A stretch of DNA of 64,000 nucleotides, from positions 47,003,206-47,067,205 of the forward strand of contig OZ018338.1 in assembly GCA_963969495.1 (NCBI GenBank). Direction: 5' to 3'. Both the position numbers and the translations under genes were made by a program. Every line of letters starts with the position of its first letter. Position 1 is the stretch's first letter. Below are positions 35,316 to 44,544 of this stretch, piece after piece. The notes under the pieces were generated by a model. The model searched no databases and was not told the DNA's origin. It worked only from the letters and a program-made list of their open reading frames with translations. The stretch comes from Ceratothoa steindachneri (lineage: Eukaryota > Arthropoda > Malacostraca > Isopoda > Cymothoidae).

Positions 35316-37704
35316 ATTGAAAAACGGGAGTTTTTTGGATGGTGCAAATATTTTAAAACCTATCCAATTAAGGTCTCCGATTATAAGTAATAATAGGCAA
35401 AAACATGGAAAAACGGCTAGTATTGAGATTCGAGCGATTTCTAAAAAAAAGCTTGAAAAACGTCAGTTTGGGGAAAATAAACCGTTTTTCAAACTTAGCA
35501 GGTTATTTCTCTCAAATCTAAGTAATATTAAGCAAAACCTGGAAAACTGGCCGTTTTTAAGGTTCGATCCATTTCTTAAAAAAGATTGAAAAAAGGGAGT
35601 TTTGTGGATGGTGCAAATATTTTAAAACCTATCCAATTAAGGTCTCCGATTATAAGTGATATTAGGCAAAAACATGCGAAAACGGCCAGTTTGAGAGTCG
35701 ATCAATTTCTTAAAAAAAGCTTGAAAACGTCAGTTTTGGGGAAATAAACCGTTATTCAAACTTAGCAAGTTATTGCTCTCGAATCTAATATTAACCAAAA
35801 CCTTGAAAACCGGCCGTTTTTAAGGTTTGATGCATTTCCTAAAAAAGATTGAAAAACGGGAGTTTTTTAGATGATACAAGTATCATCAAACTTATCAAAT
35901 TAAGGTCTCCGATTATAAGTTATATTAAGCAAAAACATGCAAAAACAGCCAGTTTTGAGATTCGACCAGTTTCTTTAAAAAACCGAGAAAAACGACAGTT
36001 TCGGAAAAATAGACGGTTTTTCAAACTTAGCAAGTGATTGCTCTCGAATCTAAGTAATATTAACCAAAACCTGGAAAACAGCCGGTTTTAAGGTTTGATC
36101 CATTTCCTAAAAAAGATTGAAAAACGGAAGTTTTTTGGATAATGCAATTATCTTTAAACTTATGAAATTAAGGTCTCTGATTATAAGTAATATTAGGCAG
36201 GAACATGCAAAAACGGCCAGTTTTGAGATTCGATCAATTTCTTTAAAAAAGCTTGAAAACGTCAGTTTTGGGAAAATAAACCGTTCTTCAAACTTAGCAG
36301 GTTATTGCTCTCGAATCTAAGTATTATTAACCAAAACCTGGACAAAACGCCCGTTTTTGACGATTGATCCATTTCCTAAAAAAAGATTGAAAAACGGGAG
36401 TTTTTTGGATCATGCAAATATATTCAAACCTATCCAATTAAGGTCTCCGATTATAAGTAATATTAGGCAAAAACATGCAAAAACGGCCAGTTTTGAGATT
36501 CGATCGATTCCTTATAAAAAGCTTGAAAAACGTCAGTTTTGGGAAAATAAAGCGTTTTTCAAACTTAGCAAGTTATTGCTTAAAAAAAGCTCGAAAAACG
36601 TCGGTTTTGGGAAAATAAACTGTAATATTAACCAAAACCTGGAAAAACAGCCGTTTTTAAGGTTTGATCTATTTTCTAATTAAGGTCTCCGATTATAAGT
36701 AATATTAGGCAAAAACATGCAAAAACTGCCAGTTTTGAGATTCAATCGATTTCTTGAAAAAAGCTTGAAAAACGTCAGTTTTGGGAAAATAAACCGTTTT
36801 TCAAACTTAGCAATTTATTGCTCTCAAATCTTAGTAATATTAACCAAAACCTGAAAAAACGGCCGTTTCAAGGTTTGGTGATTTCCAAAAAAAGATTGAA
36901 AAGCAGGAGTTTTTTGCATGGTGCAAATATCTTCGAACCTATCCAATAAAGGTCTCCGATTATAAATAATATTAGGCAAAAACATGTAAAAACGGCCAGT
37001 TTTGAGATTCAATCGATTTCTTAAAAAAAGCTTGAAAAACGTCAGTTTTGGGAAAATAAACCGTTTTTCAAACTTAGCAAGTTATTGCTCTCGAATGTAA
37101 GTAATATAACCTCAAACCTGGAAAAACCGCCATTTTTAAGGTTTGATCCATTTCCTAAAAAAGATTGAAAAACAGGAGGTTTTTGGATAATGCAAATATC
37201 TTCAAACTTATCCAATTAAGGTCTCCGATTATAAGTAATATTAGGCAAAAAAAACATGCAAAAACGGTCGGTTTGAGATTCGATCGATTTCTTAAAAAAA
37301 GCTCGAAAAACGTCGGTTTTGGGAAAATAAACTGTTTTTCAAACTTAGCAAGTTATTGCTCTCGAATCTAAGTAATATAAAGCAAAACTTTGAAAAACGG
37401 CCGTTTTTAGGGTTTGATCCATTTCCTAAAAAAGATTGAAAAACGGGAGTTTTTTGGATAATGCAAATATCTTTAAACTTATCCAATTAAGGTCTCCGAT
37501 TATAAGTAATATTAGGCAAAAACATGCCAAAACGGCTAGTTTTGAGATTCAATCGATTTCTTCAAAAAAGCTTGAAAAACGTCAGTTTTGGGAAAATAAA
37601 CCGTTTTTCAAACTTAGCAGGTTATTGCTTTGAAACCAGAGTAATATTAACCTAAAACCTGGATAAACGGCCGTTTTTGAGGTTTGGTCCATTTCCAAAA
37701 TAAG
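35316..37704 (+). repeat. HOR unit 14, 9-mer with insertion in E, 2389 bp
   Basis: Monomer starts: A 35316, B 35585, C 35848, D 36116, E 36386, F 36679, G 36895, H 37164, I 37435. E carries a 42-bp H-like insertion at 36581-36622 (net gain 30 bp). C has AACCGAGAAAAACG in place of AACCTTGAAAAACG. G has CTTCGAACC and H has AAACTGTTTTTC, marks shared with units 15 and 17. Confidence 0.93.
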
Positions 37705-38970
37705 ATTGAAAAACGGGAGTTTTTTGGATGGTGCAAATATTTTAAAACCTATCCAATTAAGGTCTCCGATTATAAGTAATAATAGGCAAAAACATGGAAA
37801 AACGGCTAGTATTGAGATTCGAGCGATTTCTAAAAAAAAAGCTTGAAAAACGTCAGTTTGGGGAAAATAAACCGTTTTTCAAACTTAGCAGGTTATTGCT
37901 CTCAAATCTAAGTAATATTAAGCAAAACCTGGAAAACTGGCCGTTTTTAAGGTTCGATCCATTTCTTAAAAAAGATTGAAAAACGGGAGTTTTGTGGATG
38001 GTGCAAATATTTTAAAACCTATCCAATTAAGGTCTCCGATTATAAGTGATATTAGGCAAAAACATGCGAAAACGGCCAGTTTGAGAGTCGATCAATTTCT
38101 TAAAAAAAGCTTGAAAACGTCAGTTTTGGGGAAATAAACCGTTATTCAAACTTAGCAAGTTATTGCTCTCGAATCTAATATTAACCAAAACCTTGAAAAC
38201 CGGCCGTTTTTAAGGTTTGATGCATTTCCTAAAAAAGATTGAAAAACGGGAGTTTTTTAGATCATACAAGTATCATCAAACTTATCAAATTAAGGTCTCC
38301 GATTATAAGTTATATTAAGCAAAAACATGCAAAAACAGCCAGTTTTGAGATTCGACCAGTTTCTTTAAAAAACCTTGAAAAACGACAGTTTCGGAAAAAT
38401 AGACGGTTTTTCAAACTTAGCAAGTGATTGCTCTCGAATCTAAGTAATATTAACCAAAACCTGGAAAACGGCCGGTTTTAAGGTTTGATCCATTTCCTAA
38501 AAAAGATTGAAAAACGGAAGTTTTTTGGATAATGCAATTATCTTTAAACTTATGAAATTAAGGTCTCTGATTATAAGTAATATTAGGCAGGAACATGCAA
38601 AAACGGCCAGTTTTGAGATTCGATCAATTTCTTTAAAAAAGCTTGAAAACGTCAGTTTTGGGAAAATAAACCGTTCTTCAAACTTAGCAGGTTATTGCTC
38701 TCGAATCTAAGTATTATTAACCAAAACCTGGACAAAACGCCCGTTTTTGACGATTGATCCATTTCCTAAAAAAAGATTGAAAAACGGGAGTTTTTTGGAT
38801 CATGCAAATATATTCAAACCTATCCAATTAAGGTCTCCGATTATAAGTAATATTAGGCAAAAACATGCAAAAACGGCCAGTTTTGAGATTCGATCGATTC
38901 CTTATAAAAAGCTTGAAAAACGTCAGTTTTGGGAAAATAAAGCGTTTTTCAAACTTAGCAAGTTATTGCT
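36078..38970 (+). repeat. Recent tandem duplication, left copy (2390-bp offset)
   Basis: From here the sequence reads the same as 38468-41360 by eye from D of unit 14 to the E of unit 15, apart from C, where unit 14 is outside the block. The left limit is set by GGAAAACAGCCGG against GGAAAACGGCCGG at 36077, the right by the E insertion being present at 38971 and absent at 41361. Confidence 0.8.
36581..36622 (+). other. 42-bp H-derived insertion in E (copy 1)
   Basis: After AGTTATTGCT the E sequence is replaced by TAAAAAAAGCTCG through CGTCGGTTTTGGG to AATAAACTG, then resumes at TAATATTAACC. Twelve bases of E are lost and 42 gained. AAACTG instead of AAACCG matches the H monomers of units 14, 15 and 17, pointing to a nearby H as template. 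Confidence 0.85.
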
Positions 38971-40094
38971 TAAAAAAAGCTCGAAAAACGTCGGTTTTGG
39001 GAAAATAAACTGTAATATTAACCAAAACCTGGAAAAACAGCCGTTTTTAAGGTTTGATCTATTTTCTAATTAAGGTCTCCGATTATAAGTAATATTAGGC
39101 AAAAACATGCAAAAACTGCCAGTTTTGAGATTCAATCGATTTCTTGAAAAAAGCTTGAAAAACGTCAGTTTTGGGAAAATAAACCGTTTTTCAAACTTAG
39201 CAATTTATTGCTCTCAAATCTTAGTAATATTAACCAAAACCTGAAAAAACGGCCGTTTCAAGGTTTGGTGATTTCCAAAAAAAGATTGAAAAGCAGGAGT
39301 TTTTTGCATGGTGCAAATATCTTCGAACCTATCCAATAAAGGTCTCCGATTATAAATAATATTAGGCAAAAACATGTAAAAACGGCCAGTTTTGAGATTC
39401 AATCGATTTCTTAAAAAAAGCTTGAAAAACGTCAGTTTTGGGAAAATAAACCGTTTTTCAAACTTAGCAAGTTATTGCTCTCGAATGTAAGTAATATAAC
39501 CTCAAACCTGGAAAAACCGCCATTTTTAAGGTTTGATCCATTTCCTAAAAAAGATTGAAAAACAGGAGGTTTTTGGATAATGCAAATATCTTCAAACTTA
39601 TCCAATTAAGGTCTCCGATTATAAGTAATATTAGGCAAAAAAAACATGCAAAAACGGTCGGTTTGAGATTCGATCGATTTCTTAAAAAAAGCTCGAAAAA
39701 CGTCGGTTTTGGGAAAATAAACTGTTTTTCAAACTTAGCAAGTTATTGCTCTCGAATCTAAGTAATATAAAGCAAAACTTTGAAAAACGGCCGTTTTTAG
39801 GGTTTGATCCATTTCCTAAAAAAGATTGAAAAACGGGAGTTTTTTGGATAATGCAAATATCTTTAAACTTATCCAATTAAGGTCTCCGATTATAAGTAAT
39901 ATTAGGCAAAAACATGCCAAAACGGCTAGTTTTGAGATTCAATCGATTTCTTCAAAAAAGCTTGAAAAACGTCAGTTTTGGGAAAATAAACCGTTTTTCA
40001 AACTTAGCAGGTTATTGCTTTGAAACCAGAGTAATATTAACCTAAAACCTGGATAAACGGCCGTTTTTGAGGTTTGGTCCATTTCCAAAATAAG
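37705..40094 (+). repeat. HOR unit 15, 9-mer with insertion in E, 2390 bp
   Basis: Monomer starts: A 37705, B 37975, C 38238, D 38506, E 38776, F 39069, G 39285, H 39554, I 39825. It carries the same E insertion (38971-39012) as unit 14. C reads GATCATACAAG where most copies read GATGATACAAG, a change shared only with the next unit. Confidence 0.93.
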
Positions 40095-41360
40095 ATTGAA
40101 AAACGGGAGTTTTTTGGATGGTGCAAATATTTTAAAACCTATCCAATTAAGGTCTCCGATTATAAGTAATAATAGGCAAAAACATGGAAAAACGGCTAGT
40201 ATTGAGATTCGAGCGATTTCTAAAAAAAAAGCTTGAAAAACGTCAGTTTGGGGAAAATAAACCGTTTTTCAAACTTAGCAGGTTATTGCTCTCAAATCTA
40301 AGTAATATTAAGCAAAACCTGGAAAACTGGCCGTTTTTAAGGTTCGATCCATTTCTTAAAAAAGATTGAAAAACGGGAGTTTTGTGGATGGTGCAAATAT
40401 TTTAAAACCTATCCAATTAAGGTCTCCGATTATAAGTGATATTAGGCAAAAACATGCGAAAACGGCCAGTTTGAGAGTCGATCAATTTCTTAAAAAAAGC
40501 TTGAAAACGTCAGTTTTGGGGAAATAAACCGTTATTCAAACTTAGCAAGTTATTGCTCTCGAATCTAATATTAACCAAAACCTTGAAAACCGGCCGTTTT
40601 TAAGGTTTGATGCATTTCCTAAAAAAGATTGAAAAACGGGAGTTTTTTAGATCATACAAGTATCATCAAACTTATCAAATTAAGGTCTCCGATTATAAGT
40701 TATATTAAGCAAAAACATGCAAAAACAGCCAGTTTTGAGATTCGACCAGTTTCTTTAAAAAACCTTGAAAAACGACAGTTTCGGAAAAATAGACGGTTTT
40801 TCAAACTTAGCAAGTGATTGCTCTCGAATCTAAGTAATATTAACCAAAACCTGGAAAACGGCCGGTTTTAAGGTTTGATCCATTTCCTAAAAAAGATTGA
40901 AAAACGGAAGTTTTTTGGATAATGCAATTATCTTTAAACTTATGAAATTAAGGTCTCTGATTATAAGTAATATTAGGCAGGAACATGCAAAAACGGCCAG
41001 TTTTGAGATTCGATCAATTTCTTTAAAAAAGCTTGAAAACGTCAGTTTTGGGAAAATAAACCGTTCTTCAAACTTAGCAGGTTATTGCTCTCGAATCTAA
41101 GTATTATTAACCAAAACCTGGACAAAACGCCCGTTTTTGACGATTGATCCATTTCCTAAAAAAAGATTGAAAAACGGGAGTTTTTTGGATCATGCAAATA
41201 TATTCAAACCTATCCAATTAAGGTCTCCGATTATAAGTAATATTAGGCAAAAACATGCAAAAACGGCCAGTTTTGAGATTCGATCGATTCCTTATAAAAA
41301 GCTTGAAAAACGTCAGTTTTGGGAAAATAAAGCGTTTTTCAAACTTAGCAAGTTATTGCT
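38468..41360 (+). repeat. Recent tandem duplication, right copy (2390-bp offset)
   Basis: This is the partner of 36078-38970. It includes the GATCATACAAG change in C, present at 38.27 and 40.66 kb only. The offset of 2390 rather than 2360 reflects the 30-bp net insertion in E. Confidence 0.8.
38971..39012 (+). other. 42-bp H-derived insertion in E (copy 2)
   Basis: This is the same insertion as in unit 14, 2390 bp downstream, with the same breakpoints. It was copied by the tandem duplication of this segment rather than gained again. Confidence 0.85.
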
Positions 41361-42454
41361 CTCAAATCTAATTAATATTAACCAAAACCTGGAAAAACAG
41401 CCGTTTTTAAGGTTTGATCTATTTTCTAATTAAGGTCTCCGATTATAAGTAATATTAGGCAAAAACATGCAAAAACTGCCAGTTTTGAGATTCAATCGAT
41501 TTCTTGAAAAAAGCTTGAAAAACGTCAGTTTTGGGAAAATAAACCGTTTTTCAAACTTAGCAATTTATTGCTCTCAAATCTTAGTAATATTAACCAAAAC
41601 CTGGAAAAACGGCCGTTTCAAGGTTTGGTGATTTCCAAAAAAAGATTGAAAAGCAGGAGTTTTTTGCATGGTGCAAATATCTTCAAACCTATCCAATAAA
41701 GGTCTCCGATTATAAATAATATTAGGCAAAAACATGTAAAAACGGCCAGTTTTGAGATTCAATCGATTTCTTAAAAAAAGCTTGAAAAACGTCAGTTTTG
41801 GGAAAATAAACCGTTTTTCAAACTTAGCAAGTTATTGCTCTCGAATGTAAGTAATATAACCTCAAACCTGGAAAAACCGCCATTTTTAAGGTTTGATCCA
41901 TTTCCTAAAAAAGATTGAAAAACAGGAGGTTTTTGGATAATGCAAATATCTTCAAACTTATCCAATTAAGGTCTCCGATTATAAGTAATATTAGGCAAAA
42001 ACAACATGCAAAAACGGTCGGTTTGAGATTCGATCGATTTCTTAGAAAAACCTCGAAAAACGTCGGTTTTGGGAAAATAAACCGTTTTTCAAACTTAGCA
42101 AGTTATTGCTCTCGAATCTAAGTAATATAAAGCAAAACTTTGAAAAACGGCCGTTTTTAGGGTTTGATCCATTTCCTAAAAAAGATTGAAAAACGGGAGT
42201 TTTTTGGATAATGCAAATATCTTTAAACTTATCCAATTAAGGTCTCCGATTATAAGTAATATTAGGCAAAAACATGCCAAAACGGCTAGTTTTGAGATTC
42301 AATCGATTTCTTCAAAAAAGCTTGAAAAACGTCAGTTTTGGGAAAATAAACCGTTTTTCAAACTTAGCAAGTTATTGCTCTCGAATCTAAGTAATATTAA
42401 CCTAAAACCTGGATAAACGGCCGTTTTTGAGGTTTGGTCCATTTCCAAAATAAG
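40095..42454 (+). repeat. HOR unit 16, regular 9-mer, 2360 bp
   Basis: Monomer starts: A 40095, B 40365, C 40628, D 40896, E 41166, F 41429, G 41645, H 41914, I 42185. From A to the middle of E it looks identical to unit 15; from the E insertion point (41360) onward it follows the ordinary HOR. H has private changes GGCAAAAACAACATGC and TCTTAGAAAAACCTCG. Confidence 0.93.
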
Positions 42455-42724
42455 ATTGAAAAACGGGAGTTTTTTGGATGGTGCAAATATTTTAAAACCT
42501 ATCCAATTAAGGTCTCCGATTATAAGTAATAATAGGCAAAAACATGGAAAAACGGCTAGTATTGAGATTCGAGCGATTTCTAAAAAAAAAGCTTGAAAAA
42601 CGTCAGTTTGGGGAAAATAAACCGTTTTTCAAACTTAGCAGGTTATTGCTCTCAAATCTAAGTAATATTAAGCAAAACCTGGAAAACTGGCCGTTTTTAA
42701 GGTTCGATCCATTTCTTAAAAAAG
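42455..42724 (+). repeat. Monomer type A (reference)
   Basis: 270 bp. Recognised by TTTTTTGGATGGTGCAAATA with ATTTTAAAACC, by the unique AAGTAATAATAGGC and ACATGGAAAAACGGCTAG, by a run of nine A before GCTTG, and by a GGTTCGATCCATTTCTTAAA tail. The left part of the CENP-B box consensus appears as TTCGAGCGATT, but the CGGG half is absent. Confidence 0.9.
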
Positions 42725-42987
42725 ATTGAAAAACGGGAGTTTTGTGGATGGTGCAAATATTTTAAAACCTATCCAATTAAGGTCTCCGATTATAAGTGAT
42801 ATTAGGCAAAAACATGCGAAAACGGCCTGTTTGAGAGTCGATCAATTTCTTAAAAAAAGCTTGAAAACGTCAGTTTTGGGGAAATAAACCGTTATTCAAA
42901 CTTAGCAAGTTATTGCTCTCGAATCTAATATTAACCAAAACCTTGAAAACCGGCCGTTTTTAAGGTTTGATGCATTTCCTAAAAAAG
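42725..42987 (+). repeat. Monomer type B (reference)
   Basis: 263 bp. Recognised by GGGAGTTTTGTGGATGG, AAGTGATATTAGG, GAGAGTCGATCAATTTC and CCGTTATTCAAAC. It is shorter than A mainly because AAGTAATATT is reduced to AATATT near its 3' end. The tail GGTTTGATGCATTTCC is unique to B. Confidence 0.9.
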
Positions 42988-43010
42988 ATTGAAAAACGGG
43001 AGTTTTTTAG
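42988..43010 (+). other. Monomer head motif of C
   Basis: The head ATTGAAAAACGGGAG followed by TTTTTTAG marks the conserved monomer start chosen here. The same head, with GGG, GGA or AGG variants, begins every full-length monomer and is the element missing from F. Confidence 0.6.
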
Positions 43011-43027
43011 ATGATACAAGTATCATC
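43010..43027 (+). other. Perfect inverted repeat in monomer C
   Basis: GATGATAC and GTATCATC flank AA, giving an 8-bp perfect dyad. Other monomers have GGATAATGCAAATATCTT at the same place, with only GATA/TATC symmetry. Units 15 and 16 break one pair (GATCATAC). A binding site or hairpin is possible, but nothing in the sequence proves a function. Confidence 0.75.
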
Positions 43028-43255
43028 AAACTTATCAAATTAAGGTCTCCGATTATAAGTTATATTAAGCAAAAACATGCAAAAACAGCCAGTTTTGAGA
43101 TTCGACCAGTTTCTTTAAAAAACCTTGAAAAACGACAGTTTCGGAAAAATAGACGGTTTTTCAAACTTAGCAAGTGATTGCTCTCGAATCTAAGTAATAT
43201 TAACCAAAACCTGGAAAACGGCCGGTTTTAAGGTTTGATCCATTTCCTAAAAAAG

Positions 43256-43525
43256 ATTGAAAAACGGAAGTTTTTTGGATAATGCAATTATCTTTAAACT
43301 TATGAAATTAAGGTCTCTGATTATAAGTAATATTAGGCAGGAACATGCAAAAACGGCCAGTTTTGAGATTCGATCAATTTCTTTAAAAAAGCTTGAAAAC
43401 GTCAGTTTTGGGAAAATAAACGGTTCTTCAAACTTAGCAGGTTATTGCTCTCGAATCTAAGTATTATTAACCAAAACCTGGACAAAACGCCCGTTTTTGA
43501 CGATTGATCCATTTCCTAAAAAAAG
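43256..43525 (+). repeat. Monomer type D (reference)
   Basis: 270 bp. Recognised by CGGAAGTTTTTTGGATAATG, CTTATGAAATTAAGG, GGTCTCTGATTATAAG, GGCAGGAACATGC, CCGTTCTTCAAAC, AAGTATTATTAACC and a tail TGGACAAAACGCCCG followed by TTTTTGACGATTGATCC. It contains a second short dyad at 43278-43292 (GATAAT GCA ATTATC). Confidence 0.9.
43278..43292 (+). other. Perfect inverted repeat in monomer D
   Basis: GATAAT and ATTATC flank GCA, a 6-bp perfect dyad at the position equivalent to the longer dyad in C. H and I keep only the outer four pairs (GATA/TATC). Confidence 0.7.
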
Positions 43526-43788
43526 ATTGAAAAACGGGAGTTTTTTGGATCATGCAAATATATTCAAACCTATCCAATTAAGGTCTCCGATTATAAGTAA
43601 TATTAGGCAAAAACATGCAAAAACGGCCAGTTTTGAGATTCGATCGATTCCTTATAAAAAGCTTGAAAAACGTCAGTTTTGGGAAAATAAAGCGTTTTTC
43701 AAACTTAGCAAGTTATTGCTCTCAAATCTAATTAATATTAACCAAAACCTGGAAAAACAGCCGTTTTTAAGGTTTGATCTATTTTCTA
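43526..43788 (+). repeat. Monomer type E (reference)
   Basis: 263 bp. Recognised by GGATCATGCAAATATATTC, ATCGATTCCTTATAAAAAGC, AATAAAGCGTTTTTC and TCTAATTAATATTAACC. It ends GGTTTGATCTATTTTCTA and runs straight into the truncated F. In units 14, 15 and 26 it carries a 42-bp insertion. Confidence 0.9.
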
Positions 43789-44004
43789 ATTAAGGTCTCC
43801 GATTATAAGTAATATTAGGCAAAAACATGCAAAAACTGCCAGTTTTGAGATTCAATCGATTTCTTGAAAAAAGCTTGAAAAACGTCAGTTTTGGGAAAAT
43901 AAACCGTTTTTCAAACTTAGCAATTTATTGCTCTCAAATCTTAGTAATATTAACCAAAACCTGAAAAAACGGCCGTTTCAAGGTTTGGTGATTTCCAAAA
44001 AAAG
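43789..44004 (+). repeat. Monomer type F, 5'-truncated (reference)
   Basis: 216 bp. It begins at ATTAAGGTCTCCGATTATAA and lacks the head and first ~53 bp present in all other types. Other marks are ACATGCAAAAACTGCCAG, TTCTTGAAAAAAGCTTG, AGCAATTTATTGC and the tail GTTTCAAGGTTTGGTGATTT. The same E-F joint is present in every HOR of the window, so the deletion predates HOR spreading. Confidence 0.92.
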
Positions 44005-44273
44005 ATTGAAAAGCAGGAGTTTTTTGCATGGTGCAAATATCTTCGAACCTATCCAATAAAGGTCTCCGATTATAAATAATATTAGGCAAAAACATGTAAA
44101 AACGGCCAGTTTTGAGATTCAATCGATTTCTTAAAAAAAGCTTGAAAAACGTCAGTTTTGGGAAAATAAACCGTTTTTCAAACTTAGCAAGTTATTGCTC
44201 TCGAATGTAAGTAATATAACCTCAAACCTGGAAAAACCGCCATTTTTAAGGTTTGATCCATTTCCTAAAAAAG
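44005..44273 (+). repeat. Monomer type G (reference)
   Basis: 269 bp. Recognised by ATTGAAAAGCAGGAG, TTTTTTGCATGGTGC, CCAATAAAGGTC, ATTATAAATAATATTAGG, ACATGTAAAAACGG, CTCGAATGTAAG, TATAACCTCAAACC and AAAAACCGCCATTTTTAAGG. Hand count: 44 C, 42 G and 7 CpG, so G+C is 32% and CpG observed/expected is about 1.0. Confidence 0.9.
44098..44231 (+). repeat. Half-monomer of ~134 bp, first type (example)
   Basis: This half starts AAAAACGGCCAGTTTTGAG and includes GATTCAATCGATTTCTTAAA, GCTTGAAAAACGTCAG, CAAACTTAGCAAG, CTCTCGAATGTAAG and AACCTCAAACCTGG. It aligns landmark by landmark with the next 138 bp, so the 269-bp monomer is itself an ancient dimer. The AAAAACGG motif recurs at 44098, 44232, 44370, 44503 and about 44638, intervals of 134, 138, 133 and 135. 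Confidence 0.8.
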
Positions 44274-44369
44274 ATTGAAAAACAGGAGGTTTTTGGATAA
44301 TGCAAATATCTTCAAACTTATCCAATTAAGGTCTCCGATTATAAGTAATATTAGGCAAAAAAAACATGC
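44232..44369 (+). repeat. Half-monomer of ~134 bp, second type (example)
   Basis: This half starts AAAAACCGCCATTTTTAAGG and includes GTTTGATCCATTTCCTAAAA, GATTGAAAAACAGGAGG, CAAACTTATCCAATTAAGG, TCTCCGATTATAAGTAATAT and GGCAAAAAAAACATGC. Matching pairs with the preceding half include GATTCAATCGATTTCTTAAA/GTTTGATCCATTTCCTAAAA and CAAACTTAGCAAG/CAAACTTATCCAA. It spans the junction between monomers G and H as phased here. Confidence 0.8.
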
Positions 44370-44544
44370 AAAAACGGTCGGTTTGAGATTCGATCGATTT
44401 CTTAAAAAAAGCTCGAAAAACGTCGGTTTTGGGAAAATAAACTGTTTTTCAAACTTAGCAAGTTATTGCTCTCGAATCTAAGTAATATAAAGCAAAACTT
44501 TGAAAAACGGCCGTTTTTAGGGTTTGATCCATTTCCTAAAAAAG
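44274..44544 (+). repeat. Monomer type H (reference)
   Basis: 271 bp. Recognised by AACAGGAGGTTTTTGG, GGCAAAAAAAACATGC, ACGGTCGGTTTGAG, AAAGCTCGAAAAACGTCGG (HindIII site lost), AATATAAAGCAAAACTTTG, the 16-bp palindrome at its tail and TTTTTAGGGTTTGATCC. Confidence 0.9.
44503..44518 (+). other. 16-bp perfect palindrome AAAAACGGCCGTTTTT
   Basis: The palindrome sits in the tail of H, centred on an EagI site (CGGCCG). Related but imperfect versions lie at the same point of A, B, C, E and I; F keeps the inner 12 bp. Another perfect copy is at 15153-15168 in the B-like monomer of unit 6. It is a recurrent symmetric element of unknown role. Confidence 0.75.

Larger units (their letters stand above)
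28366..36964 (+). repeat. Long-range duplication, left copy (27036-bp offset)
   Basis: About 8.6 kb matches 55402-64000 in order, length and private variants. All private marks checked agree, and one substitution was seen (A33481 to T60517). The left limit is the C at 28365 against G at 55401. The true right limit is unknown because the window ends. Confidence 0.88.
42988..43255 (+). repeat. Monomer type C (reference)
   Basis: 268 bp. Recognised by a perfect dyad GATGATACAAGTATCATC near its 5' end, AAGTTATATTAAGC, GATTCGACCAGTTTC, AACCTTGAAAAACGACAG (no HindIII site) and AGCAAGTGATTGC. C is absent from the 8-mers at 28507 and 55543. Confidence 0.9.

Noticed and set aside
36581..36622. Mobile-element insertion in E
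   Set aside because: The insert is an H fragment of the same satellite, with no terminal repeats or target-site duplication.
42544..42590. CENP-B box
   Set aside because: TTCGAGCGATT in A fits the left part of the consensus, but the required CGGG at the right is TCTA. No full match was found in any monomer type.
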